Below, one piece after another: positions 46,329-58,340 of a stretch of DNA of 64,000 bases. Source of the DNA: Schistosoma mansoni (Eukaryota; Platyhelminthes; Trematoda; Strigeidida; Schistosomatidae); NCBI RefSeq assembly GCF_000237925.1, contig NC_031496.1, positions 19,335,154 through 19,399,153 of the forward strand. The letters run 5' to 3'. Position 1 is the stretch's first letter. Each line of letters opens with the position of its first letter. Below the pieces are notes generated by a model. It was not told where the DNA came from. It was given only the letters and a program-made list of their open reading frames with translations, and made no database searches. The translations under genes were made by a program, and so were the position numbers.

Positions 46329-49300
46329 ATAAATTTTACGAAACGCTTAAGTTTTGAAATACTGACTTTATTTTCTATCTACATTTCACTAATGGGAATG
46401 TTAGGTCCTAAAGAAGCCTCTTACTCGCTTATTATTTTGTCATTTTTATCTTGTAGGTCTAAATTATTTTTTGCTGAAAGACTTCCTATAGATTAGAGTT
46501 ATCTTCAAGTGTTTGCCATTATAACGTAGTTTGATATGCTGGATAAAAAGTGGAAATATAACAAGCGTTGAGGCTTTTGATGAAATGTTTTATAAAAATG
46601 ACATTTCAACATGTAGCAATCATCCATTAATGAAATTAGAATAAGTGATCGAAAGTACTATGTATGATGTACTTGCTGAACGTTGGAGGTAATCTCAACC
46701 TCCCATAGAAGCTATTCTTTATTTTTAAAGATGCTATTTTCTTGTTGGTCCGTGGCTCTTTTAGTCTCCTAAATGTTTCTTCAATTTCCGTTGTACATGT
46801 ATGGATACACGTGTGTTGCTTACTTGAAAGTCATTCTTTGGTCTGTCCCAATAAACCTACCTTATAAGATTTGTCTTCTGGAGTAACGGTGGCTAGAAGG
46901 AAAAGAGGAATTGTGGTATCCAGGTACTAAAACAAAGCCAGGGGTTTTTGACGTAATTTTAAGGTACATCAGTCATGCGTGTCTATTAGTTGTTGTTTGT
47001 CAATGGGTAACAGTACAACTATTTTAATCAACATTGTATTGTCACATTCATTGTTTCGCTTCTAATTATCAAATTTATTTTTATGATACGACGATATTGG
47101 ACATCTGCTCAACACACATTCGTTCGCTTATTAAAAAATGAATTTTTGTACACAAAACACACAACGTACACCTGTTGTAGAATATGGAGCAATCCTTAAG
47201 TCAATGCTATATGCTTTGATATTATGATTCGGCTCTTGACTTTTCATTTATAATCATATTTATCATGTTTTAACCTACTTCTTGGCTCATGAGAATACGT
47301 CATTTTTATTGTTTCCACTGTCAATCTTGCATACTCTCTATCATTTGTGTTAAACACTGTTTATTTACCGATTTGGTTGTTCAGAGTTTTCTCATATTTC
47401 TTTTGTATTTCAGTCCTGCACGTTTACGTGAACTTGATTTAGATGCTTTCGCAGAAGAACTAAAACGACAAGAACATGGAGACAAACATATCACCTTGTA
47501 TGATATTCGAAAAGAACTGAATAATCGTTATCGAGACTATCGAGAAGCATATCAATCTGCTAATCCAGAAAGTATTTTCAGTATGGTCACACATGAAACA
47601 CCTGAAACTTTACATGTCGGTCGTTTAGTTGAATGTCGTGTGTTATCTGTTGCTACTAGACGACCACGACCTGAACAATTAGACAATGCAAATCCAACAA
47701 AAAATGAAATTAACGGTTTATGGATGTGCCCATTTTGTCAACAAGATAACTTCCAACTACTCAATCACGTAATGTTTTGAATCAAATTTTAATTTATATA
47801 TGCACTTAACTTTATATATTTTCATTATATACCAATTTGATTTGTATAATTTCTTGGTCATTGGTTTTATTATTTATATTTTAGGTTTGGAGTCATTTTG
47901 ATAATAATGAATGTCCTGGACAACCAGTTGGATTAAGAGTTCAACTAGACAATGGAATTGATGGATTTATACCATTAAAGTTTATGGATTCTCCAGATAA
48001 ATTATTTGAACGAACTCAACCGGGTTCTCTTGTACAATGTCGAGTAACTAAAATCGACATAACAAGATTTAATGTGGAGCTCACTTGCAAGTCAGCGGAA
48101 TTAAAGGTATGTTTCAGTGAATATTTAAGTGTTAGATTTCTCAGGTAGTATTAGAATATGTTTATGTTTCAGATAAAAGCGTCTCCTACTAAAAATTTTT
48201 TGCAAAATCCTGCTTTTTATGATTTAAGTTTTTCCTCAAAACTTGGTTCAAGTCAATTTGTTTCCTACTTTTATAGGATGAACGTCATATATGGCGTCCA
48301 CGTCAAGATGCTTTTTATGATTTTGAAAAAGAAGAAAAAGATCTACGCTCTGAAGCAGAAGCGATGGCTAAAGCTAAGGCTAAAACTAATCCATACATGT
48401 CTCGTTTGATATTTCATCCGTATTTTAAAAATATTAGCTATGATCATTTGGCTGCAATGGAGCCGGAATTAGAGCCTGGTGCAATTATTATTCGTCCAAG
48501 TAGAAAGGTAGATGATAGTAATGTATTATTTTACTCTCAATTTCGTAAATCCGAAATTTGTATATTTGAAATAAGTGAATAATATCAATAAAGATGTACT
48601 TATTTCTATGCATGATGGAATTTTTAAGTGGTTTAGTTTGTACTATGCCCGGAAGTAGCGTTTCTCTTTTACCGTCGATAATTCTTAATTAGTAAAATAT
48701 ATACTCTAAAATATTATTACTCAATGCACACCCATTTACTGAGATGATCAAGTCGGTACTACAATAACGAAGTGAGTTAAACGGATAGAGCGAGTTTATG
48801 AGTAACCAACGTTAATTTTGGGAGACTTGTAGTTTATGGCTGCAGTAAAACGTGAAATATCAGTATGAAAGAATATTTTGTTGAAAGGCCTAATTCTAAT
48901 AATATATGTGGATATAATGTCTCTACAATTTCACCAGCGAACTGTTATATGATATCAATTGTGGTGAATTGTTCCAGATTCTAGGATGTTTACTTGTGAA
49001 CCAATCTAAATGAGTGGATCTCTGATGAAAAATCTACACTTTTGATATTGAGTTACAATTACTGTAACTTGAGAATTGTGGGAATTAGATTGTATTACTG
49101 AGTGCAAAAGATAATTTATTTAGCATGTTGGAGAAAAAAATGATGAGATTTAGCTCAAGCTACCGCTTCCGAAAATTGTTAAGTCCTAGCTTAGTACATC
49201 TGGATTTTTAGTTTAAGATACAGTTACTCCTAAGAATACAAAGCGTAAAGCTTGCCTTTAATAGGAACACTACTCACAACAAAAGTATAGTGTTCTAGTA

Positions 49301-51570
49301 GGAGTCAAACACATACTTTCTACAATAAAATACATGAGATGTTTTTGTAGTGTTTACGTAAAGTCCAGTTTAGAAGTCGATACAACGTCTGTGTTGTGAT
49401 CTATTTTAACAAGAATAAATTGTGGGTATATCTAGCTCCTATATCTACTTCTGAATGGAACTTAGACAGTTTCTTACTATTTACGGTGAAACTAAAATTG
49501 AGATAATGATCCATCCACATTTACAAACACTGTCCTATATCCCATTTCGTATACCACGAGGCGATCGTTAACCATCAATTACTTACCAAGTTTAAACTGG
49601 CGTACTAAACTTTAATTCACACGTACCTTGTGAACTTCAGTGATGCTAATACCAGTGTACATATATCGATGTAGTGAGTTTAAAATAGTAATAGTTATTA
49701 AGAATCGTATGCTTAAATCTTTAAAATTTAGGGCTCTCAAAATGATCTTGTTCGTAATATATACGCTAAGATTTAAACTAGTTCATAAAATAAATCAAAA
49801 ATCACGACATCGAGTCGGAAAGACTTTTGTATTACAATCATTTACGCATCTATCCACATAAAGCACTATTATACATGAAATTTTCTTCAAGTAGAAGGAC
49901 ATATATAAGTGATAAAAGGATTTAAAGTTGTTTACTGTCTTTGTTATACATTTATCACAATATTTACACTTCACCATTTGTAGGGAACGGATCATCTGAC
50001 TGTAAGCTGGAAGATAGATGACGGAATTATGCAACATATTGATGTTTCCGAAAAAGAAAAATCAAATAGTTTTTCACTGGGAAAACTGTTAATTATTGGT
50101 GATGAAGAATTTGAAGACTTGGATGAAATTGTGGCACGTCATGTGCAACCAATGGCTTCTCTTGTTCGTGATGTAATGACCTACAAATATTACCGTGATT
50201 CTTCGGTAAGTTGGTTTCGCTAATATTTTACTTATTGGGAAGTGAATATGTATTCCAATAACTTCTTACAGAGACTTGTTTACTTAACTGTTCGAAACGC
50301 AAGAGGCACTCAACAGCTACTTTGTCTTGGTCTGATACTTCTTAACAATGCGCATCCATCATTGTATGTGGTTTTGAATTCAAGGTTTATGTGAGTGACA
50401 GCAAACGTGATATCATTTAACTACAGACGTAATCAAACAGCTATCATTTTCCATCTTCAGTCAATTCGCAGCATAAAGTGACTGTGATCTACTAATCTAC
50501 TGTAGTGAGTGCGGATCTGTCTCACTCTCATGCATATATATATCACGAGGTTATCATCAGAATATCCACAAAAATACCGCCCTAGTCCTTTTCACCTTAC
50601 TATATTTATAATAAAGCTATCTTATTCTTCATTATACATTCGATTAATTATCACTTCATTATTTTATGAAGAACTGTTAAGAAACAATTTTTTCTCACTT
50701 GCTAATATAGGTTCTTCCATTGAAAATTAAAAATGTATCTACTGCTTAATTTCACTATTTCAGTTTAAGAAATTATTTGTCAGAGTCGGTTGTTGAATAT
50801 CTTTACGGTGATCAACTTTCAGTTTTCAACGATATACTTATCTGTTTTGGATAAATTCATTATTCTGTCTATACGATGGCCAAATGTCATCATGGATAGT
50901 CGGTGAACATAAAAAATCAGAAATAACGAGATTTTGCATTATGTAAACTGTTATATGAATAGTTTTAGTAGTTTTTTCATTATCGAGCTAAAATTTACTC
51001 TACTGAGCAAATTGTATCATTAAGATTCGTCACTTAACCTTAGCTCCGCAAACTCAGGAGCCATGTACACGGTTGTGTTCGATTCTGTGGTCATTAATTG
51101 ACTGACTCAGTTACCAGATTTGTGACTTATTATCATTAGTTTCATGTATAGTCATTGTCCAACCAGTGAGGAGACCGATTTTGAGGTAAATAACGTCTTA
51201 CTTAGTGTTTTCCACTAATATCAAACTTATATGTATATAACTTGCACACTATATCTACCTCAACATTTCTCCTATTCATATATTCTGTTTATTTTATTCT
51301 CAGGGTGGTGATCGTGCTCAATTAAATGCTCTACTTCAACATGAAAAGAGCCTTAATCCGGATCGCATCCCTTATTTTTTGAGTTCAACAAAAGAACGTC
51401 CCGGTTATTTCATTCTTGCTTATTTACCTAATAAGAATCCACATTTTGAATTATTTAGCATACGACCTGAAGGTTTCAAGTTTCGCCAGTTAATATTCCC
51501 AACTCTCGACCGAATGATTACTTGGTTCAAAGAACACTATAATGACGCTGTAAATTACTATCGCGGTTGA
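31737..51570 (+). CDS. SUPT6H: SPT6 transcription elongation factor / histone H3-H4 chaperone, 15 exons
   Basis: SPT6 travels with RNA polymerase II, reassembles nucleosomes and binds the phosphorylated polymerase linker through its tandem SH2. Exons (all GT-AG, phases consistent): 31737-32087, 33626-33845, 35284-35779, 35815-36107, 36144-36255, 36337-36879, 38614-38856, 41153-41494, 41627-42148, 45626-45900, 47414-47768, 47885-48106, 48277-48507, 49984-50205, 51304-51570. Total 4694 bases, one short of 1565 codons (see 35284-35347). Domains: acidic N-terminus (1-200, [10 protein letters not shown] start); [12 protein letters not shown] region; helix-rich core; YqgF-like fold (about 800-920); HhH ([23 protein letters not shown]); death-like domain ([12 protein letters not shown]); S1 (about 1150-1325, [12 protein letters not shown]); tandem SH2 ([18 protein letters not shown], then [10 protein letters not shown]). 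It stops right after the SH2, without the T/P-rich tail of vertebrate SPT6. Five introns carry long insertions of repeats. Confidence 0.95.
35284..35347 (+). other. Apparent 1-base deletion (or 32-base intron) in SPT6 exon 3
   Basis: Spliced from exon 2, the frame reads [19 protein letters not shown], matching the conserved FIVDD segment, then meets TAG at 35346. The next conserved block ([18 protein letters not shown]) is in the frame one base away, which is closed by a TAG at 35309. Adding one A to tttaagcg near 35339 would join both frames. Alternatively a GT-AG interval of 32 bases (35301-35332) could be spliced out and also restores frame, but it would remove the conserved VDD. Confidence 0.85.
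35780..35814 (+). other. 35-base intron of SPT6
   Basis: GTAACC to GATAG, between KEDAEYK and [10 protein letters not shown], both in phase 0. The retained form has an in-frame stop. Together with the 36-base intron at 36108-36143 and the 32-, 34- and 46-base introns of DRC8 it shows the minimal intron class typical of schistosomes. Confidence 0.9.
36108..36143 (+). other. 36-base intron of SPT6
   Basis: Donor gttagt after GCATG and acceptor ttttttttag. It splits a TGT codon (phase 2) and joins KLIA to [13 protein letters not shown], which fits the family. Confidence 0.88.
36903..36943. repeat. (TA)n microsatellite in SPT6 intron 6
   Basis: About 40 bases of uninterrupted TA, 25 bases after the exon 6 donor. 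Similar runs occur at about 33848-33866 (directly after the exon 2 donor), 41069-41110 (40 bases before exon 8) and 46293-46324. Confidence 0.9.
37480..37920 (+). pseudogene. RTE-like fragment in SPT6 intron 6
   Basis: Plus-strand broken frames encode [57 protein letters not shown] and [14 protein letters not shown], corresponding to the post-RT C-terminal region of the RTE at 20280-20600. Multiple stops and missing 5' and 3' parts make it a fossil. It has the same orientation as SPT6. Confidence 0.78.
38198..38399. mobile_element. MITE with perfect 29-bp inverted repeats and 9-bp target duplication
   Basis: Left arm 38198-38226 (atttgataaataaaaagg...) and right arm 38371-38399 are perfect reverse complements over 29 bases. 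The direct repeat gtcaaaatg flanks it at 38189-38197 and 38400-38408. The 202-base unit has no coding capacity. A 9-bp duplication is compatible with Mutator-like or Merlin-type transposases, but the arms do not match the Merlin ends at 17003 or 44425. It lies in SPT6 intron 6 next to a related unit at about 37994-38050. Confidence 0.85.
40318..40838 (-). mobile_element. RTE-derived non-autonomous element in SPT6 intron 7
   Basis: This is the reverse complement of the family at 10121-10622. The TAAA-like tail is at the left (40318-40340) and the 5' end (aaatgcctggtacggtcga, on the minus strand) at the right. It is antisense to SPT6 and lacks the RTE protein region. Confidence 0.82.
43905..44330 (-). 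mobile_element. LTR-like fragment in SPT6 intron 9
   Basis: The reverse complement aligns over several hundred bases with 63600-64000, including tacaaatgttattt, a tatataaacccagtatg core-promoter-like stretch, gaggctgttattggtgttct and ggactcaac, ending near gtcgataattc. Two copies sharing a TATA-like box and no coding sequence suggest a solo LTR or LTR fragment. I cannot name the family. Confidence 0.5.
44425..45180 (+). mobile_element. Second Merlin transposon copy, internally rearranged
   Basis: Inverted ends ggcgagactaaagtatactg (44425) and cagtatagtttagtctcgcc (ending 45180) match each other and the Merlin at 17003-21606. Plus-strand remains include [17 protein letters not shown] and [14 protein letters not shown], then SHIKEQYPL and a stop, the C-terminal part of the transposase. 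The central DDE region is gone. A second right-end-like sequence (cataaattatagtctcacc, ending about 44815) lies inside, so the copy is a composite. Flanks cattta and catttt suggest a worn target duplication. Confidence 0.75.
44815..44862. repeat. Interstitial telomere-like repeats
   Basis: Degenerate units of (C)CCTAA: cccttaaccctaaaccctaa followed by ctctaaaccttaactctaac. It starts directly at an internal Merlin right end. Schistosome telomeres are TTAGGG, so this matches the complementary strand. Confidence 0.7.
46191..46232. repeat. Perfect 21-base tandem duplication
   Basis: The unit ctacttaataataaagcatt plus t occurs twice head to tail (46191-46211 and 46212-46232) in SPT6 intron 10. 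Confidence 0.85.
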
Positions 51571-51953
51571 GTCGGTCTATTCTCAGGATGCTTTATTTCT
51601 AGTCTACATTTCTTTATTGCTGAATTCAATTTCACATAAATATTAACTTTTCTCAAAATCTTACTTAAAGCTTTGTCAATTTCCACTTCAAGTTTTTATT
51701 ACGAATTATTAACACTTGTAAATATCCCTAAGCAATGTTCACAAGTTTCCACAATGTTACCGTATTGTTTTTTTAGTATATGTACAACTGAATAATAATA
51801 CGTACAAAGGAATTAAATGAACGAAGTTGAATTTATATATTTTGATACAAGATGTACTATTAACAAATATTCGTATTTTCCTTTAGAATTTTCGAACGTT
51901 AACTGATTGCTAGAATATTAAATATAACTGTAAACTACCGTGTTTCATGAAGA
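51571..51953. other. Convergent intergenic gap between SPT6 and DRC8
   Basis: Only 383 bases separate the two stop codons. Both 3' untranslated regions must lie here or overlap. I could not choose specific polyadenylation sites. Confidence 0.7.
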
Positions 51954-52517
51954 CTAGGTATCTTTATCATTAAATGTTGATAATTGTATTACGAAGTCGC
52001 GATACATAATCTTCCCTTTTGATAAATCTGTTGCGGCTGCGAGCATCTCCTCTATTTCCTCTTTTGTAAATGGCTCTCCTAAAAATAAAGAGTACGACAA
52101 CATTATCTTTACCAGAAGAAACCATATAAGATTCCAAAGCTTCAGCACTAAGAAATCCTTTCTTCTCTGAATCGAGAATTAAGAAGGCTTTCAATAATTC
52201 TTCTTCAGGTGCAGGTTCGAATCTGTAAGCGGGTCAATATATCAGTTACCTTACCTTTTCTGTTCCATTGCTTGCATCATCGCTGGAAGGAATTTTTCAT
52301 AATTAATATAACCATTTGGTGGGTCGTTTTCTAACTTTTACTATAGCGTTCTGTATAGTTCAGAAACTAACCTCACGAACAAGTGATATCACTTCTGCTT
52401 CAGTTGGAACACCACCTAATGCTCTGATTACTGTCCCGAGTTCTCTAAAGTCTATTGTTTTGTTGCGTTCGTGGTCAAATAGATCAAAAATCTCCCTTAT
52501 TCTCACCTCTAAATCAC
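51954..52517 (-). CDS. DRC8: Dynein regulatory complex subunit 8 (EF-hand protein EFCAB2), 5' end missing
   Basis: DRC8/EFCAB2 is a calmodulin-like subunit of the nexin-dynein regulatory complex, which controls dynein arms in motile cilia and sperm tails. Exons (minus): 52517-52377, 52330-52255, 52222-52113, 52078-51954, all GT-AG with consistent phases, encoding about 149 residues. The introns are 46, 32 and 34 bases. The sequence has LFDHERNKTIDFRELGTVIR (a good first EF loop: D, E, N, T, D, E at positions 1, 3, 5, 7, 9, 12), NGYINYEKFLPAMMQ, LKAFLILDSEKKGFLSAEAL and EPFTKEEIEEMLAAATD. The last two are degenerate EF hands, in the family's order. The first exon found begins in mid-codon after a ggttttag acceptor. 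The start codon is not located; a donor-like site at 52571/52570 (cagag/gtaagc) may end the preceding exon. Confidence 0.9.
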
Positions 52518-55500
52518 CTAAAACCGCAGTTTTTAGATTGTGGTGATGAATATAAGATTAAATTGCTTACCTCTGAACAATTCTGATTATTATTTAAAGC
52601 AATGACAAATGTTATCATGTTAAAGTTGTCAAAGCTCAATAGTGGGACAAAGACGATCTCAGTTCTATCGATAAACTCTTGTAGACCATGAACAACAAAT
52701 ATTATGTAATCAAATGGATCCTTTTTATACTGTGTGATCTATATCTTTCGTATACCCATTGATCCTGCAGACATATAAAAATATATTTCAGATCACCGAA
52801 AGAACGAATTATTAGTAATTTGCACAACCATATAAGTCTGACAAGATAGTTCATGATGCAATCAACCTTTAGGTGCAAATCTAGACTGATCTGACTGTTC
52901 CTCAGTGTAATACTGAATAATTGCCTCAGGTGTGACATTTTTTCGGTGTTATAATATGTATCATGACTATTCGTAAACGATTGCCTTTAAGATTTATGCA
53001 GATTACAAGTTTTCAATCTTGTACTTCTGACGCTTTTTTCACCTTTGAAACTGTTCCACCAACAATGTTGATACCAAAAATAAAAGCCTAGATAATGAAG
53101 TCACAGTGATCGTTCGTTTTTAAAACTTGGGTTGATTGAACCATATGATCAACACACCAAATAACCTACTCAAATAGATTAAGTTGACTGATGTAGAACC
53201 AAGAATCGTCAAATCGAGAAACGACTGCATTCCATGCACTTGCTGATTCTTGGGTTAAGCCATTCATAAAGACATGGGTCATCTAACTGGAATCATTTAG
53301 GTAGTAAGATAAATTGTAGATTTTAAATGTACGAAATAAAAATATAAGTATTACTGTCGGCTGATGCCCAATGCTACAATTGCCTTAGCGATCCCACACA
53401 CCCGTTAGGACAAAATGTTGAAATAAGTCATGACCCTGTAAACATTTTGTAACTAGTACACAGAAGCCTGTTTTGTCGAAATCCTCAGTTGTTGACAGTG
53501 CTCACTCTATGTAAAGTAGTGACCAAAAATATTGCTCATAAAGCTCTATAGTTGAACCACCTATTTCGAAGGACCTAACATCTTTCAGATACAGACATGG
53601 AGACTTATTTTTCTATCTCCTTGAAAATTATTATACTTAAATAAGCTCTAATGTTTGACGGTCTGCAGAGAAAACAATATATTTCCCAAGATCTAAATAT
53701 GGGCACTTGAATGTCTTTTTCCATCATGAAAAGACATAACTTTGTTATGTTTCTTCCGAATGTGAAGGGTAAAAGGACCAGTTATCAATATAAGTAATTT
53801 TAGCACCTACCATTGCTTCAAATATGAATTCAACAACCTGATGATTATAACCACTAAAACGTTCATAAAAACTTTCGTGCATGTTCGTTCGGATTTTAAC
53901 ACAAGATATTATCTTCTAAGATGTAGATGTATAAATTTTCTTATCCGGGGAGGAGGATTGTGATAGATGTGATCAACCGCATCCCAGGTAGCAAATTTAG
54001 AGCGTAGAGGAGAGCTGGAAATGGTTTGATTTTTTTGTCCAGGCACCTTTCTAATTGCTGTTCTTTGAATTTATTTTAAGAGAGCGATATTATATTTGTA
54101 GCAAGGGAACAAAATGAGAGCTCCTTTCCAGATGAGGTCTTAAGTAAATACTCAAAGCGGTTTCGAATAGTTATAAATAAACATATACCAGCTCCCAGTA
54201 TGATATTTTACACAAGTGTCGAAAAAGTATGTGTTTCGTACTATTCTGAAAATTGTCTTCAGTTCCCGGTTGTGCCATTATTCAAAACGACGGGAATTTT
54301 TTCATCATGGTAACGGTACAGTGATGCAAAAATACTGTAGATAGTTTCACAAACCTTTGAACAAATTAGTCTGGACAAGTTAACTTTTTAGCTACCAGGA
54401 CAAAGCGTAAAGATATGAGTTTAATATTTATTAATAGTGTCAATGTATCCATTCGGCCTCAATAGGTTTCATGAATTCGATATATATTTGCAGACTGATA
54501 CACTTTCGAATTCTGGACTGAAATTGTTATGATGTGCCGCCTAAAAGCAAACTGCATGTCAACTACAGACAAAAAAAAATTTAATTAGCTATTATTAACC
54601 AAGTCTAGTGACTGGTCTTGGCTAAATTATGATATTCCTAAAATAACTGGACGAATCAAGCACTAAGTAACTCCAGCGGTGCGTTCATCACATCGATGTC
54701 ATTTCGTTGTCGATTTCTTAGTTTATTACTGTTTTAACACTTGAAAGCTTAACAACTCGTTGGGTCGATCGTTTGTGTCTGGTGTGCATTGTGAGAGACT
54801 ATTTATATTTTGAAATTTTTCAAGTCACTCTTCCTGTAATTTGTTTGATGACATCTTTGTATACATCTTATTCCTTCGTGACCATCTGAAAAATATGCAT
54901 GAAAAAGGATTATTCATTATGAATTACATATTTTTTTGACACAATAATGTGGTATTTCCAATTGCTGTTGGTTCCTCGTACTTGGTTGGACGCTTTTTAC
55001 AAATGCCAAATGTATTACGTTCGGTTGTACTCATCTAGTTTCATCTGCTTAACATAGAACTTTTCCGGGAATTCTTATTTGTCACAGTAATGTGAATACT
55101 TCCTATCATCGTAGAGATCTTAGAGTAAGAATAGTAAAAGAGATCCCACCTAATCTAGTGGGCCCGCAGTGGGAATAGCTTATGCTTAAAAATAACAAAA
55201 CGGGAGGCCATCCTATATAGGGTCAACCTCAATAAAAAAAGAACGATGTAACCTGGGTATTGGCCTTTAAATGTTCAAGTTCTCGTGGGTTGCTCCTCTA
55301 TATTTCCTTATTCTAGATAAGGTCGGATAAAACCGTTGAAGATTGGGTGAAAAGTTCTACCGTCGAACTGAACATAAATGGACATCAGCGTTAACAATGC
55401 AAGTTTTGCTCGAAAGGCATTTTTGTCGCAGTTAGCTTAAGACTTGAAATCATAGGTTACCAACACTGGATATACCTTTGTCGGGGAGTTACCTAAGTTG

Positions 55501-55539
55501 TATGGGTAGCCTACAACATTTATCAGGTAAAATAATTCA
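52518..55539. other. DRC8 upstream region, unassigned
   Basis: The missing 5' exon(s) of DRC8 should lie here or further right. I tested minus-strand ATGs at about 52612 and 52938; neither gives an open frame in the required splice phase. No other gene is recognised in these 3 kb. Confidence 0.5.
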
Positions 55540-58340
55540 CTTGTTGAAGTAGGTCCATTGTCATTCACTCAACTTTAAAGTCAAATCACATCCATCTGAA
55601 GTTCCAGTTTTCATCTTGATTGTAAAATTTTCCCCAGAGTGTCACATCGTCATCTATAATTAATTAAATCAGACGATACTTGCTGATGAAGGTCCTTTGC
55701 AAAAATTAAGAAGTAAAGAGGTTCTAGTGCTTAGCTCTGGAAAGTCCCAATACGACATTCTACAACCCGAGAAAAAGTGAGGTTTACCTTGACCCTGAAG
55801 AGTTTATTACTTGGATGTGAAGTAAGCCAGTCTTTTAACGGTGACTTGATACTACGTAGTTTTTGCCGATTGATGAGACATGTGTGACTGACTTCGTTAA
55901 CAACTTACGAAATCTCAATATATATAGTATCAAACTTCCCCAGCGATCAAGAATGGCCATCTGTCTGTTCACTGCGGTCAGCAGGCTGGCTATGATGAAG
56001 TGATCTTTCCTGAAACCAAGCTGTTGGGGTGAGAATAGGTTTACAGATGTAAAGCAATCACGTTGGCCATAGTATATATGAGAATTCATAACCTTTGAGG
56101 GTATTGAGAGAAGTACTACCGCCCGGTAGCTTGAAATTTCTTTGCATTTGCCTCCATTGGAATTTGGTACAGTGTTCACCAGTTTGCGATTTTCCGGGAC
56201 CGTGCCTTGGCCTAGCAAACCTGAGAAAATTATGCTTAGGCAAGATTGAAGCCACTTCGCTCAGTAAAGCAGAGTGAACTATTACCGGACCAGGGTGAGT
56301 GTCAGGTACATTTCCAAGTGTGAATCTCTCGTTGATGTAGTTTGTACGTGTCAATGAAACATTTGAAAACACTGTCGGCGTCGTCACTGTTGTTATTGGC
56401 TGAACCATTATAACCTAATAATTGGCAAACTCCGGTTTTATCTCATCGAAAAGAGGTAGCAATACGACATCAGCTTTTCGGGTTTCGCCTATAAAATTGT
56501 AGGCTATGACAGCGGGATTACTTTTCCTCACGGCGACCAGGACAGAGAGACTTACAAATGGGAGTTTTCTTTACGCAAATACGCAGTCTGAACGTGATGG
56601 CTTCTGACTACTTCATCATCAAATTGATAACTTGGTATTTTCAAGTAATCCTAGTTCTTTGGTGAGGTTGAAGAACCGAGCTTCAGTAGAGCTCTTATCC
56701 TTAATGTACGTGTATTCAGCGAAACTGACTTCCAAAAAATCAAAGTTTCCTGAAATCAGAATGTCAGTGTATCTGAGATCAAAAGAAAGGAGTAACCCCA
56801 GCTGGATACGGTTGTCATATACACTATTAGCGGTGTGTGTCCTGTAAACGACTCCAATTAGATATCTCGAGCTTTTAGACAGCCTCACTGAGCAACATGC
56901 AGACTCACCAAGATTGATAAAACCTTGGGTGTACACTTGATGTGCTATCAAGGAAAATCGTAGGCACAGGGTTGCTCCAACCGCATTCCTTTTGCTTCAT
57001 AGCTGCGAAACAAATTAATCGCAATCTCCTAGTCCGTCTGTCGAGTTGCTCACGCTTTAGTTCCTATCAGATATATATGATTAGCGTTACTTAATTCGTG
57101 CAACTCATCCACTTTGTTCGGTAAACTTGCGTCTTTCGTATGTAGGCAGTTTCTGCTTTCGAGTCGAAAGGTGTGAGCTTACTCGTCCTGTTTATCCAGA
57201 TGAGCCTTGTGTGAATGGACAGGCAACTTACCTACAAAGTGTTTTCCAAGCATGTAGTCCCTACTTCTTCTACGTTTTCACCTTCTCCTTTACAGTCGTT
57301 TCCAACTTGCTTTTATGCTTGATCCATGCATCATAAGGCCTGTTTGGATGCAAGTGGATTCCGTTTGACAATCAGCGTTTGTTGGCACGAAACGCTTCAG
57401 TATTGGCAACCGCCACTTGAAATATAGGACAGTTTTTTGGATTGGTTGGCGTCTTAAATCCACGTCCTTCCCTGCTAATATTACCACTTGTTAGGTTTGC
57501 TCTTAAGCTTCAAGAGCTGCTTCATGAACTTTCACTATAGAATATCATGGTCCACACAACCAGGGTCCAGTTTTTCTGGTAAACTTTCCACGAGAAAGCG
57601 TCTCGTGAGATTCATCAGGGATGTTCCTGATGGGAATGCGCTCAGAATATCGTGTATTGAGCAGTATCTTCATATCCACTTCTGATTCCAGCAACTGAAT
57701 GCCCAGCAGAACATTATCTAAGTAAGCAGTGTTAGCAAACGTTTTATGAAGGAATCTTGGATGGTTTTGGTGTTTAGTATCCTCCTCCACAGTAAACCGG
57801 CTAACCGTCAGCGGGTCGCTATTGGGATTTCAAGACTTTTATTTAGCTCTCCCCAGAGCATCCTGTTGTTATAGTCCTGACGACTTAGATGAATTTCAGA
57901 TTTAACTTTACGGTTCATGATTAAGAGAGAATCATAGCTAGCCGTGATCGTTTTGTTCAGATTTATGGATGCGGTGTAGTTGGGGCTCCATTTGTATGTC
58001 AGTTAGATCGCAGGCCGGATTCCCTAGCTGCTTGTTGACAGGTTGGATATTCTAGGAGATAGATTACACGGCCATTTATTCAGCTGTTTTTCTTGCAAAT
58101 CCTGGACTACTTAGCAATATCGACAGTGACATCCTAACGGTTTTAACCCTGCTGGCATTATCCAGTCATCAATAGTAGACGTTTTGGGGACAACAGATGC
58201 ATTTGGAGAGTCTTTGCTGGGAAACACAACTTTTTTGAGAGAATCCAACACCACCGATGTTTTGTTAGTGCTGCATTTCAGAATAAACTCACCAGTGCTG
58301 ACGCTCGTTCCATCAATACTAATATTTTTGATGATCATTT
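55540..58340 (-). pseudogene. Decayed CR1-like non-LTR retrotransposon (family B)
   Basis: In minus-strand order from the right: a probable ORF1 (frames 58338-58111, 57790-57545 and 57487-57290, with EDTKHQNHPRFLHKTFANT and SERIPIRNIPDESHETL); endonuclease remains (56951-56619, RYLIGVVYRTHTANSVYDN, TDILISGNFDFLEVSFAEY, EARFFNLTKELGLLEN); then RT (56218-55835, VPENRKLVNTVPNSNGGK, SYRAVVLLSIPSKVM, PQQLGFRKDH, LLTAVNRQMAILDR), continuing in broken form to about 55540 (SPLKDWLTSHPSNKLFRVKV). The order ORF1, endonuclease, RT is that of CR1-type elements. Stops, frame changes and the missing YADD show it is dead. It differs from the CR1-like family at 25.9-28.1 and 61.9-62.6 kb. Confidence 0.8.

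Noticed and set aside
52571-52615. Minus-strand ATG at about 52612 as the DRC8 first exon
   Set aside because: It would end in phase 0 at 52571 while the next exon needs phase 1, and joining gives an immediate stop.
52702-52938. Minus-strand ATG frame at 52938 as DRC8 N-terminus
   Set aside because: No similarity to the family and no donor in the required phase.
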